Source: Nitrospira sp. UBA5699 (GTDB taxonomy: Bacteria; Nitrospirota; Nitrospiria; Nitrospirales; Nitrospiraceae). Taken from it: DNA of 11,694 bases. The notes below the pieces were generated by a model. The model was not told where the DNA came from. It was given only the letters and a program-made list of their open reading frames with translations, and ran no database searches. The number at the start of each line of letters is the position of its first letter. The stretch's first letter is position 1. Below, one piece after another: positions 6,394-11,694 of the stretch. Made by a program: the position numbers and the translations under genes. The stretch covers positions 1-11,694 of the forward strand of contig DIHJ01000104.1 in assembly GCA_002420105.1 (NCBI GenBank), given 5' to 3'.

Positions 6394-6429
6394 AAAACGG
6401 CCGGCGGACTCCGTTCCGCCGGCCGTTTT
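6394..6429 (+). terminator. Strong intrinsic terminator
   Basis: A perfect 15-bp stem (6394-6408 with 6415-6429) and a 6-base loop CTCCGT. The GC-rich core is flanked by four A on the left and four T on the right. It lies 8 bases after the stop of the membrane gene and could work in both directions. Confidence 0.85.
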
Positions 6430-6481
6430 GAACCTCCCCTGTTTCCGCCAGGTTGCCGATCCGGCCAAAATGCCCAGTCCC

Positions 6482-6524
6482 GAATAGGGCTGTGGTCCTA
6501 ACCCGTTGAGATTCAGGCCTATTC
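6482..6524. repeat. Short inverted repeat upstream of the nuoF promoter
   Basis: GAATAGG (6482-6488) and CCTATTC (6518-6524) are reverse complements separated by 29 bases, ending 13 bases before the -35 box of the nuoF promoter. It could be an operator, but arms of seven bases can occur by chance. Confidence 0.2.
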
Positions 6525-6537
6525 TCCCTCGGTTGCC

Positions 6538-6567
6538 TTGACGCAGGGGCCGCGCGACCCGTATAGT
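6538..6567 (+). promoter_or_regulatory. Sigma70-like promoter of the nuoF-ferredoxin unit
   Basis: TTGACG (6538-6543) and TATAGT (6562-6567) with an 18-base spacer, each five of six to consensus. Transcription would start near 6574, about 35 bases before ATG 6609. The remainder of the 223-base gap holds the upstream terminator and the short inverted repeat. Confidence 0.6.
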
Positions 6568-6608
6568 AGCCACTCACCTTTTCTACCGATGTGGAGTGGA
6601 AGATCCGT

Positions 6609-7916
6609 ATGACGACGTCGGCCGAACCGCGCCTCGTTCCGAAGCTCGAAGGGGCTCCCTGGGATATTGATGCCTACATCAAGGTCGGGGGCTATGAAGC
6701 CTGGAAAAAGTGCCTGAAGGACCTCTCTCCGGAGCAGGTGATCCAGGAACTCAAGACCTCCGGTCTTCGCGGCCGCGGCGGGGCGGGATTTCCGACCGGC
6801 GTGAAGTGGGACAAGGTGCTGCATCACCGCGTCAAAGAGCGGTATTTCGTCTGTAATGCCGGCGAGCACGAGCCGGGAACGTTCAAGGATCGCCACCTCC
6901 TCAAGACGATTCCCCATCAGCTGATCGAGGGCTGCCTGATCGCGTCACGGACGGCCCAGGCGAAAGCCTCCTTCATTTACGTCAATCACGAATACCATGA
7001 AGAACGGGAGAATCTGAAGAAAGCCCTGGCCCAGGCGAAGGAGCGGGGATTCCTCGGAAAGAATATTCTCGGCAGCGGGATCGACATCGATCTGCAGGTG
7101 TTCGAGGGGCACGGCAGCTACGTGGCCGGAGAAGAGACGGCCATGCTGGAGTCGATGCAGGGCCGTCCCGCCATGCCGCGGCAGAAGCCGCCGTTCTACC
7201 CCACGGATTACGGGCTCTACGGCAAGCCGACCCTGGTGAACAACGTGGAGACCCTGTGCAACATCCCGCGCATTCTCTACAAAGGCGCGGCCTGGTTCAC
7301 GCAGGTCGGCACGGAGAAATGTCCGGGGACCATGATGTTCTCCCTGAGCGGCGCGGTGAATCGACCGGGGGTCTACGAGATGCCGATGGGCGTGACGATC
7401 CGCGAGTTGATCGACACGTGCGGCGGCGGCGTTCCCGGCGGGCGCAAGATCAAGGCCGTCTTTCCCGGCGGACCGGCGTTTTCCATGGTGACCGCCGATC
7501 AGCTCGATCTGCCGATGGATTTCGACTCGTTGAAGAAAGCGGGCACCGGCCTGGGGTCGGCCGGGGTCATCGTCGTCGACGATGCGACCTGCATGGTGCG
7601 TCAGACGTTGAAGTTTTCCAATTTCTTCAAAGGCGAGAGTTGCGGCCAGTGCCCTCCCTGCCGGATGGGCACGCTCAACCTGGCCACGCTCATGGCCAAG
7701 ATCGAGGCGGGGGAAGGCACGCAGAAGGATCTCGACAGCCTGTTGCAGCTGTGCGGCTTCGTGAAAGGGACCGGCTACTGTACGCTGGTGACCGGCGCCG
7801 CCGTCTTGGTGCAGAGCAGCGTGAAGCTGTTCCGTCACGAGTTCGAAGAGCATATCCGGTTGCAGCGGTGCCCCCTTCCGGCCGCCCCGGTCGAGGCCGC
7901 CGCCGTCGCGCATTAA
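6609..7916 (+). CDS. nuoF: NuoF-like flavoprotein (NADH-binding subunit family of complex I)
   Basis: A 435-residue homologue of the NADH-oxidising subunit of complex I and of related hydrogenase and formate dehydrogenase diaphorases. In that family FMN takes a hydride from NADH and passes electrons to a 4Fe-4S cluster. Seen in the sequence: glycine-rich FMN/NADH loop GRGGAGFPTGVKW at 55-67, CNAGEHEPGTFKD at 82-94, GSYVAGEETAM at 169-179, KPTLVNNVET at 206-215, an SLBB region around 245-325, and the cluster motif with Cys345, 348, 351 and 391. At the FMN site the usual CNxDE reads CNAGE: the Asp is Gly85, while Glu86 and Glu88 are kept. No NuoE or NuoG homologue is adjacent; instead a 2Fe-2S ferredoxin gene follows after 13 bases and is probably the electron partner. 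ATG 6609 is preferred over GTG 6591 because GGAAG stands six bases before it. Confidence 0.9.
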   Translation: MTTSAEPRLVPKLEGAPWDIDAYIKVGGYEAWKKCLKDLSPEQVIQELKTSGLRGRGGAGFPTGVKWDKVLHHRVKERYFVCNAGEHEPGTFKDRHLLKTIPHQLIEGCLIASRTAQAKASFIYVNHEYHEERENLKKALAQAKERGFLGKNILGSGIDIDLQVFEGHGSYVAGEETAMLESMQGRPAMPRQKPPFYPTDYGLYGKPTLVNNVETLCNIPRILYKGAAWFTQVGTEKCPGTMMFSLSGAVNRPGVYEMPMGVTIRELIDTCGGGVPGGRKIKAVFPGGPAFSMVTADQLDLPMDFDSLKKAGTGLGSAGVIVVDDATCMVRQTLKFSNFFKGESCGQCPPCRMGTLNLATLMAKIEAGEGTQKDLDSLLQLCGFVKGTGYCTLVTGAAVLVQSSVKLFRHEFEEHIRLQRCPLPAAPVEAAAVAH

Positions 7917-7929
7917 AGAGGGGCTGGCG

Positions 7930-8277
7930 ATGCCGCGCGTGACATTCCTCCATTCGGAGGGGAAGAGCGGAGAGGTGGACCCGGATACCACTCTGCTTGA
8001 CGCCGCGAAGCAGCTGGGGTTCCGTCTCAATCACGATTGCGGCGGCAATGCCTCCTGCACCACCTGCCGGGTTGAAGTGCAGAGCGGGGGCGAGCATTTG
8101 TCCGAGATCGATTTTGAGGAACAGGATCTGCTGGACCGCGAATCGCTCAGCGAGCCCTGGCACAGGCTCGGCTGTCAGGCCAGGGTGCAGGGCGACGTCG
8201 TCGTCAGGGTTCCGGAAACGAAGTGGGCGGCGCCGACCCAGGAAAAATCAGAGGCGCAGAGTGTTGATATTCGGTAA
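7930..8277 (+). CDS. 2Fe-2S ferredoxin, adrenodoxin type
   Basis: A 115-residue soluble electron carrier. Cluster cysteines are Cys37, Cys43, Cys46 and Cys82, spaced C-x5-C-x2-C-x35-C, the adrenodoxin/Isc-ferredoxin pattern. The fold begins with a beta-grasp-like MPRVTFLHSEGKSGEVDP and ends with RVQGDVVVRVPET; the last 17 or so residues look disordered. GAGGGG lies six bases before ATG 7930. The 13-base gap to the NuoF-like gene makes co-transcription and a direct electron-transfer pairing likely. The next gene downstream is an A-type Fe-S carrier, so an Isc-like role in cluster assembly is a second possibility. Confidence 0.93.
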   Translation: MPRVTFLHSEGKSGEVDPDTTLLDAAKQLGFRLNHDCGGNASCTTCRVEVQSGGEHLSEIDFEEQDLLDRESLSEPWHRLGCQARVQGDVVVRVPETKWAAPTQEKSEAQSVDIR

Positions 8278-8291
8278 AGAGGTGTTACACT
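8264..8291 (+). promoter_or_regulatory. Possible promoter of the A-type Fe-S carrier gene
   Basis: TTGATA (8264-8269) and TACACT (8286-8291) with a 16-base spacer, overlapping the last codons of the ferredoxin gene. This would allow the Fe-S carrier to be expressed independently of the nuoF unit. Confidence 0.4.
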
Positions 8292-8343
8292 AAGCCAATC
8301 CAGACGGGTCCGGAAGGCCGGTCTGATGACAAGGAGGACCACG

Positions 8344-8664
8344 ATGGTTACCATTACGCCGGTTGCGGAACAGAAGATCCAGGAGTTGATGAAGGAAGAG
8401 AAAGACGTCGTCGGATTGCGGATTTACGTCCGCGGCGGCGGATGCCATGGTTACCAGTACGGAATGGCCTTCGAGTCCAAAATGGCCGAGGACGACACCG
8501 TGATCGAAAAGGGCGACGTAAAGGTCATCATGGATTCCCAGAGCGCCCCGCTGCTTCAGGGCGCCGAAGTCGATTATGTGGACAGCGTACAGGGTTCCGG
8601 GTTCTCCATCAAGAATCCCCAAGCCAAGACCACCTGCGGTTGCGGCAGCTCATTCAGCGCATAA
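8344..8664 (+). CDS. A-type iron-sulfur carrier (IscA/ErpA/SufA family)
   Basis: A 106-residue cytoplasmic protein that in this family receives iron or a nascent Fe-S cluster and hands it to apoproteins. The three signature cysteines are Cys34 in GGCHGYQYGMAF and Cys98/Cys100 in TTCGCGSSF; the 63-residue gap between the first two equals that of E. coli ErpA (42, 106, 108). His replaces the more common Ser or Ala after the first cysteine. Length is standard. The start at 8344 is fixed by AAGGAGG six bases upstream; the in-frame ATG at 8326 lacks this. The gene follows the ferredoxin by 66 bases, has its own candidate promoter and ends in an intrinsic terminator. The context suggests it serves the neighbouring Fe-S proteins, but it may be the general carrier of the cell. 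Confidence 0.92.
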   Translation: MVTITPVAEQKIQELMKEEKDVVGLRIYVRGGGCHGYQYGMAFESKMAEDDTVIEKGDVKVIMDSQSAPLLQGAEVDYVDSVQGSGFSIKNPQAKTTCGCGSSFSA

Positions 8665-8707
8665 GCGGCGTTACGGGATTGCCGTACGAGCGTCGACGAT
8701 AGGGGTT

Positions 8708-8740
8708 GAACCACGAGGCCAGGGTTGCTCGAACCACGAG
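8708..8740 (+). repeat. 10-base direct repeat around the terminator stem
   Basis: GAACCACGAG occurs at 8708-8717 and 8731-8740. The second copy forms the loop and inner right arm of the terminator; the first copy can pair its CGAG with the same left-arm CTCG (8728-8731), giving an alternative hairpin. Confidence 0.6.
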
Positions 8741-8762
8741 TAATCCTGGCTTCTCCTTTTTT
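8718..8762 (+). terminator. Intrinsic terminator just upstream of the PTPS gene
   Basis: The stem GCCAGGGTTGCTCG (8718-8731) pairs with CGAGTAATCCTGGC (8737-8750) over 14 positions including two G-U pairs, with loop AACCA, followed by TTCTCC and six T to 8762. It ends the Fe-S carrier transcript. It stops only 19 bases before ATG 8782, with no consensus promoter in between, so it may also act as an attenuator for the next two genes. Confidence 0.8.
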
Positions 8763-8781
8763 ACCGAGGTTGCGGACGACG

Positions 8782-9210
8782 ATGTCACACGTGAGCGTGA
8801 CCAGACGCTACCGGTTCTGCGCCGCCCATCGGCTGCATACCGATCACCTCACGGCGGAGGAGAACTGGGCCGCGTTCGGGAAATGCAACAACCCGAACGG
8901 TCACGGGCACAACTACGTCGTGCTCGTGACGGTGGCGGGCGACGCAGGCCGGGAGGCGCGGCAACTTGAGGAACTCGATCGGGTGGCGGAGGACACCATC
9001 GTCAGGCGGTTCGATCATCACGATATGAATCTGGATCCCGCCTTCGCCGACATGACGACGACCGGGGAGAATCTGGTGAAACTGATCTGGGACTTGCTCG
9101 TCGTGCGGCTGCCGGCGGGCCGGCTCCTCAAGGTCGGCGTGATTGAAACGAGGGACAATTATTTCGAATTCGCGGGAGCAGGGCAGCTCATAGGGGGATC
9201 GCATGGCTAA
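8782..9210 (+). CDS. queD: 6-pyruvoyl/6-carboxy-tetrahydropterin synthase family protein
   Basis: A 142-residue zinc enzyme of the PTPS/QueD family, which converts dihydroneopterin triphosphate, the product of FolE, to 6-pyruvoyl- or 6-carboxytetrahydropterin. Zinc ligands are His16 (CAAHRLH), His41 and His43 (GHGH). Catalytic residues are Cys35, Asp78/His79 and Glu122 (ETRDN). The motif GKCNNPNGHGHNY has C-x5-HGH spacing as in animal PTPS, whereas classical QueD such as that of E. coli has C-x3-HGH. The symbol queD is the usual automatic name, but a biopterin-type role is as likely. The stop overlaps the folE start by 8 bases, so the two are translated together. The ribosome binding site (GAGG about 12 bases upstream) is weak, and a terminator lies immediately before the start, suggesting conditional expression. 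Upstream in-frame starts would fall in the terminator hairpin and were rejected. Confidence 0.9.
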   Translation: MSHVSVTRRYRFCAAHRLHTDHLTAEENWAAFGKCNNPNGHGHNYVVLVTVAGDAGREARQLEELDRVAEDTIVRRFDHHDMNLDPAFADMTTTGENLVKLIWDLLVVRLPAGRLLKVGVIETRDNYFEFAGAGQLIGGSHG

Positions 9211-9850
9211 GCGGGGAAGGACGCAGGGAAGGCGGCGGCCGGTGGAGGACGTGAGCGGAAGCGGGCAGCCGGTGAATCTCGAAGCGCTGCAATCGTTGGT
9301 CTCCCAGATGCTGGTGGTTCTCGGCGAGAAGCCGAGCCGCAACGGCCTGCTCAAAACGCCCGAACGGGTGGCGAAGGCCATGGCCTTCATGACCCAGGGC
9401 TATCAGCGCAATATCGACCATCTGCTGAACGGCGCGCTCTTTCCGATCGAATACGACGAGATGGTCATCGTCAAGGACATCGATTTCTTTAGCATGTGCG
9501 AACACCACCTGCTGCCGTTCTTCGGCAAAGTCCATGTGGGCTACCTGCCCAATAAGAAAGTGGTGGGCCTGAGCAAGATCCCGCGCATCGTGGACACCTT
9601 CGCCAGACGGCTGCAAGTGCAGGAGCGGTTGACGGTGCAGATCGCCGAAACGCTCGAGTCGAAGCTCAACGCGAACGGAGTCGGAGTCGTCGTGGAAGCG
9701 CGCCATCTCTGCATGATGATGCGCGGGGTCGAGAAGCAGAACACCGTGGCGGTCAGCAGCTCGATGCTCGGCGCCTTCCGGACCCAGCAACAGACCCGCC
9801 TGGAATTCCTCAAGTTGATCCGACGGGGCAGCGTCGGCGACACCGACTAG
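9203..9850 (+). CDS. folE: GTP cyclohydrolase I
   Basis: A 215-residue enzyme that opens GTP to 7,8-dihydroneopterin triphosphate, the first step of folate, biopterin and queuosine synthesis. Zinc site: Cys99 and His102 in MCEHHLLPFFGK and Cys170 in ARHLCMMMRG. The 71-residue gap between the cysteines equals that of the E. coli enzyme (110, 181), so this is the zinc-dependent type IA. His101 and His168 of the active site are present, as are the family motifs KTPERVAKAM and GLSKIPRIVDTFARRLQVQERLT. The N-terminal 20 residues are basic and variable. AGGGGG stands five bases before the ATG, which overlaps the stop of the PTPS gene (ATGGCTAA). Product of this enzyme is the substrate of that neighbour. 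It converges with the hydrolase gene. Confidence 0.97.
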   Translation: MAKRGRTQGRRRPVEDVSGSGQPVNLEALQSLVSQMLVVLGEKPSRNGLLKTPERVAKAMAFMTQGYQRNIDHLLNGALFPIEYDEMVIVKDIDFFSMCEHHLLPFFGKVHVGYLPNKKVVGLSKIPRIVDTFARRLQVQERLTVQIAETLESKLNANGVGVVVEARHLCMMMRGVEKQNTVAVSSSMLGAFRTQQQTRLEFLKLIRRGSVGDTD

Positions 9851-9851
9851 C

Positions 9852-9866
9852 CGCGCCGTTGGCGCG
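9852..9866. terminator. Small GC hairpin between convergent genes
   Basis: CGCGCC and GGCGCG pair around loop GTT in the 22-base gap between folE and the hydrolase. No T-run follows on either strand, so it is at best a weak bidirectional terminator. Confidence 0.3.
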
Positions 9867-9872
9867 ATCCGC

Positions 9873-10670
9873 CTAAATTGCCGCCAGGCCCGACGCAAAG
9901 GCCGCGACGGTTTGAGTGAAGGCCTCCGGCTGTTCCAGGTTGGCCAGGTGGGCGGCCTGAGGGATGACGGCCAGGCGGGAGCCTGGAATCCGCTCCGCCA
10001 TCAGCCCGGCATCGGCGGGCGGCGTGGCCTGGTCCAGTTCGCCGACGATGATCTGGGTCGGGCAGGCGATCCGGTTCAAGAGCGGAACCGAATCGGGCCG
10101 TTCGGCCATCGCCATTAAATCTCCGACGATGCCGCTCATCTGGTTGCCCTCGATCATCGCCCGGACGTGCCGAACGAGTTCCGGTCTGGTCCGGATCGTG
10201 GCGGGGCTCAGCAGTTTCGGGATCATGATGTCGGCGATGGCTGACGGCCCTTTCTTGTAGGCGGTCTGCGCCATCTGGAACCGCCCCTCCTTCCCCTCCG
10301 GCGTGTCCGCCTGCGCTTTCGTGTCGGCCAGGACCAGTCCCTTCACCCGCTCGGCATGTTTCCGGTAAAAGGCGAACAGGATATAGCCGCCCATCGAGAG
10401 GCCGACGAACAGCGCCTGCCGGATCGACAGGTGGTCCAACAGGGCCCGGACGTCGTCGGCCGCCTGGTCGAGGCTGTAGTGCCAGAGCGGCGCATCGGAC
10501 TCGCCGTGTCCGCGCAGATCGACGGTAATGACGCGGAACCGCGGCGAAAGCGCCGCCTCCTGCGCCGCCCACATGGTGCGGTTCAGCGGGAAGGCATGGA
10601 GGAAGACCAGGGGCAGGCCCGTTCCCTTGTCGCTATAGCCCAGCGTGATGCCGTTGGTCGCGGTCTGCAC
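9873..10670 (-). CDS. Alpha/beta hydrolase
   Basis: A 265-residue cytoplasmic alpha/beta-hydrolase-fold enzyme of the group that includes 3-oxoadipate enol-lactonase and BioH; the substrate is not readable from sequence. Catalytic triad: Ser92 in the nucleophile elbow GLSMGG, Asp213 in GELDQATPP, His241 in AAHLANLEQPEAF. The oxyanion-hole segment is FLHAFPLN (His25) and the conserved DLRGHGES follows at 51-58. A cap region lies between about 120 and 195. The GTG start at 10670 is chosen because the domain begins right there and an unusually rich purine tract (10673-10685) lies upstream; the longer frame to 10772 has no clear ribosome binding site and overlaps the rarA promoter. Divergent from rarA, with 116 bases between them; no convincing promoter was seen on this strand. 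Confidence 0.9.
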   Translation of the reverse strand: MQTATNGITLGYSDKGTGLPLVFLHAFPLNRTMWAAQEAALSPRFRVITVDLRGHGESDAPLWHYSLDQAADDVRALLDHLSIRQALFVGLSMGGYILFAFYRKHAERVKGLVLADTKAQADTPEGKEGRFQMAQTAYKKGPSAIADIMIPKLLSPATIRTRPELVRHVRAMIEGNQMSGIVGDLMAMAERPDSVPLLNRIACPTQIIVGELDQATPPADAGLMAERIPGSRLAVIPQAAHLANLEQPEAFTQTVAAFASGLAAI

Positions 10671-10685
10671 CGTCTCCTCTCCTCC
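10671..10685 (-). promoter_or_regulatory. Ribosome binding site deciding the GTG start of the hydrolase
   Basis: On the minus strand GGAGGAGAGGAGA (10685-10673) comes two bases before GTG 10670. It offers two overlapping AGGAG elements and supports this start over in-frame codons further upstream. Confidence 0.55.
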
Positions 10686-10735
10686 ATGGGGCGCCGAGTA
10701 CGTAGCACCGGCGTCCTTGGCGGTCAAGAGCCCGT

Positions 10736-10764
10736 TTGCGATCGGGGGAATCGGCGTATACAAT
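10736..10764 (+). promoter_or_regulatory. Possible promoter of rarA
   Basis: TTGCGA (10736-10741) and TACAAT (10759-10764) with a 17-base spacer. Transcription would start near 10771, giving a short leader of about 16 bases that holds AAGGGA before ATG 10787. Confidence 0.45.
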
Positions 10765-10786
10765 CGCCGCATTCAAGGGACCTGTG

Positions 10787-11694
10787 ATGCCGACTCCTCG
10801 CGACCCGAGCCCCGATCTCTTCACCGTGCCCGCGAGCGGCGGAACGCCGGAGGTGCCGCTGGCGGAACGGATGCGCCCGCGCGAATTCGCCGATTTTGTC
10901 GGGCAGGACGAGATCGCCGCGCCGGACCGCCCGTTGCGGAAGGCCATCGAGTCGGATCGTCTCTCCTCCGTGATTTTTTGGGGGCCGCCGGGGTCGGGCA
11001 AGACGACGCTGGCGCATCTCATCGCCCGGCACACGAAGGCCCATTTCGTGGCGTTTTCGGCGGTGACGGGGGGCATTCCCGAGTTGCGGGAGATCATCAA
11101 GGCCGCGGAGCACCGGCTGGCGCTCCAGCGCCAGAAGACGGTGCTCTTCGTCGACGAGATCCATCGCTTCAACAAGGCTCAGCAGGATGCGTTTCTTCCG
11201 CACGTCGAGCGGGGCACGGTCATCCTGGTCGGCGCGACGACCGAGAATCCCTCGTTCGAAGTGATCAGCCCGCTTCTGTCCCGCTCGATCCTCGTGCTGC
11301 TGAAGCCTCTGTCCGACGACGCGCTCGGACGGATCCTGGACCGGGCCCTTTCGGACCGGGCCGTCGGATTGGGAACGTGGAAACCCCGGTTGTCGCCGGA
11401 GGCCCGGGAGCGCCTGATCGCCTTCGGGAACGGGGACGCCAGAGCGTTGCTCACCGCGCTGGAATTCGTCGTCACGCAGACGCCGCCCGGATCGGACGGC
11501 GTACGGACGGTCGACGGCGCGGCGGTCGATGCGGCGCTGGCGAAGAAAGCCCTCCGCTACGACAAGGCCGGCGAAGAGCATTACAACGTCATCTCCGCCT
11601 ATATCAAGAGCCTCCGGGATTCGGATCCGGACGGCGCGCTCTATTGGCTCGCCCGGATGCTGGAGGCCGGAGAAGATCCGAAATTCATCGCCCG
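10787..11694 (+). CDS. rarA: Replication-associated recombination protein A (AAA+ ATPase), 3' end outside the window
   Basis: The first 302 codons of a RarA/MgsA/WRNIP1-family ATPase; the family is usually about 430-450 residues, so roughly the last third is missing. These proteins form tetramers and act at stalled replication forks. Seen in the sequence: Walker A GPPGSGKTT at 66-74, Walker B VLFVDEIH at 119-126 followed by RFNKAQQDAFLPHVE, sensor 1 GATTENPSFEV at 149-159, and the C-terminal-domain start with ALRYDKAGEEHYN and DPDGALYWLARMLEAGEDPKFIA, which are highly typical of RarA. The N-terminus carries about 23 extra residues before PLAERMRP. The start at ATG 10787 has AAGGGA six bases upstream; the preceding in-frame GTG is a possible alternative. 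Divergent from the hydrolase gene, with a candidate promoter between them. Confidence 0.95.
   Translation, partial: MPTPRDPSPDLFTVPASGGTPEVPLAERMRPREFADFVGQDEIAAPDRPLRKAIESDRLSSVIFWGPPGSGKTTLAHLIARHTKAHFVAFSAVTGGIPELREIIKAAEHRLALQRQKTVLFVDEIHRFNKAQQDAFLPHVERGTVILVGATTENPSFEVISPLLSRSILVLLKPLSDDALGRILDRALSDRAVGLGTWKPRLSPEARERLIAFGNGDARALLTALEFVVTQTPPGSDGVRTVDGAAVDAALAKKALRYDKAGEEHYNVISAYIKSLRDSDPDGALYWLARMLEAGEDPKFIA

Noticed and set aside
8665..8717. Possible preQ1-type or other known riboswitch aptamer before the PTPS gene
   Set aside because: No recognisable aptamer core such as the preQ1-I pattern was seen; only the terminator and direct repeat are supported.
8706..8969. Frame of 87 codons starting before the PTPS gene
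   Set aside because: It begins at the intrinsic terminator hairpin and then runs out of frame through the PTPS gene.
10671..10772. Longer N-terminus for the alpha/beta hydrolase
   Set aside because: The extra 34 residues overlap the rarA promoter region and lack a ribosome binding site, whereas GTG 10670 has a strong purine tract upstream.

Overview
The window looks like chromosomal DNA of a high-GC bacterium, most likely a Nitrospira-type member of the Nitrospirota. That assignment is an inference from gene content: a ferredoxin-thioredoxin reductase catalytic subunit, a solo NuoF with its own 2Fe-2S ferredoxin, an LDH-like malate dehydrogenase, a short PuuD-type membrane protein and a large NorD-like VWA protein. 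No phage, transposase, CRISPR array, tRNA or rRNA is visible. Coding density is high and the longest gene-free stretch is about 220 bases.

Left part (1-1140): the tail of one small glycine-zipper-type protein overlaps a complete paralogue that starts at TTG and looks like a lipoprotein. Convergent to it is the catalytic subunit of a ferredoxin-thioredoxin reductase with all six signature cysteines and no variable subunit beside it. A short intergenic region follows, with a good sigma70-like promoter for the next gene and a possible opposing one for the reductase.

Centre-left (1141-4610): a 1006-residue NorD/CbbO-like protein made of about seven degenerate helical repeats, a HEAGH zincin-like motif, a low-complexity linker, a YPEWD motif and a C-terminal VWA domain with a metal-binding site. 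It is followed by a 134-residue protein of unknown function. No MoxR-type AAA+ partner is in the window.

Centre (4611-6608): an inverted-repeat spacer built from 7-base units, malate dehydrogenase, then a monocistronic-looking membrane protein (its own promoter and a very strong terminator) that matches only the membrane part of urate hydroxylase PuuD.

Centre-right (6609-8762): promoter, NuoF-like flavoprotein, adrenodoxin-type ferredoxin, then a second promoter inside the ferredoxin gene driving an A-type Fe-S carrier, closed by an intrinsic terminator. Together these form an iron-sulfur and electron-transfer group.

Right part (8782-11694): a PTPS/QueD-family gene overlapping folE by 8 bases, which together form a pterin (or queuosine) start module; a convergent alpha/beta hydrolase; and, divergent from that, the first two thirds of rarA running off the window. 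The points most worth a second look are the zincin-VWA architecture, the solo NuoF-ferredoxin pair with a changed FMN-site residue, and the strong terminator that ends only 19 bases before the PTPS start codon.
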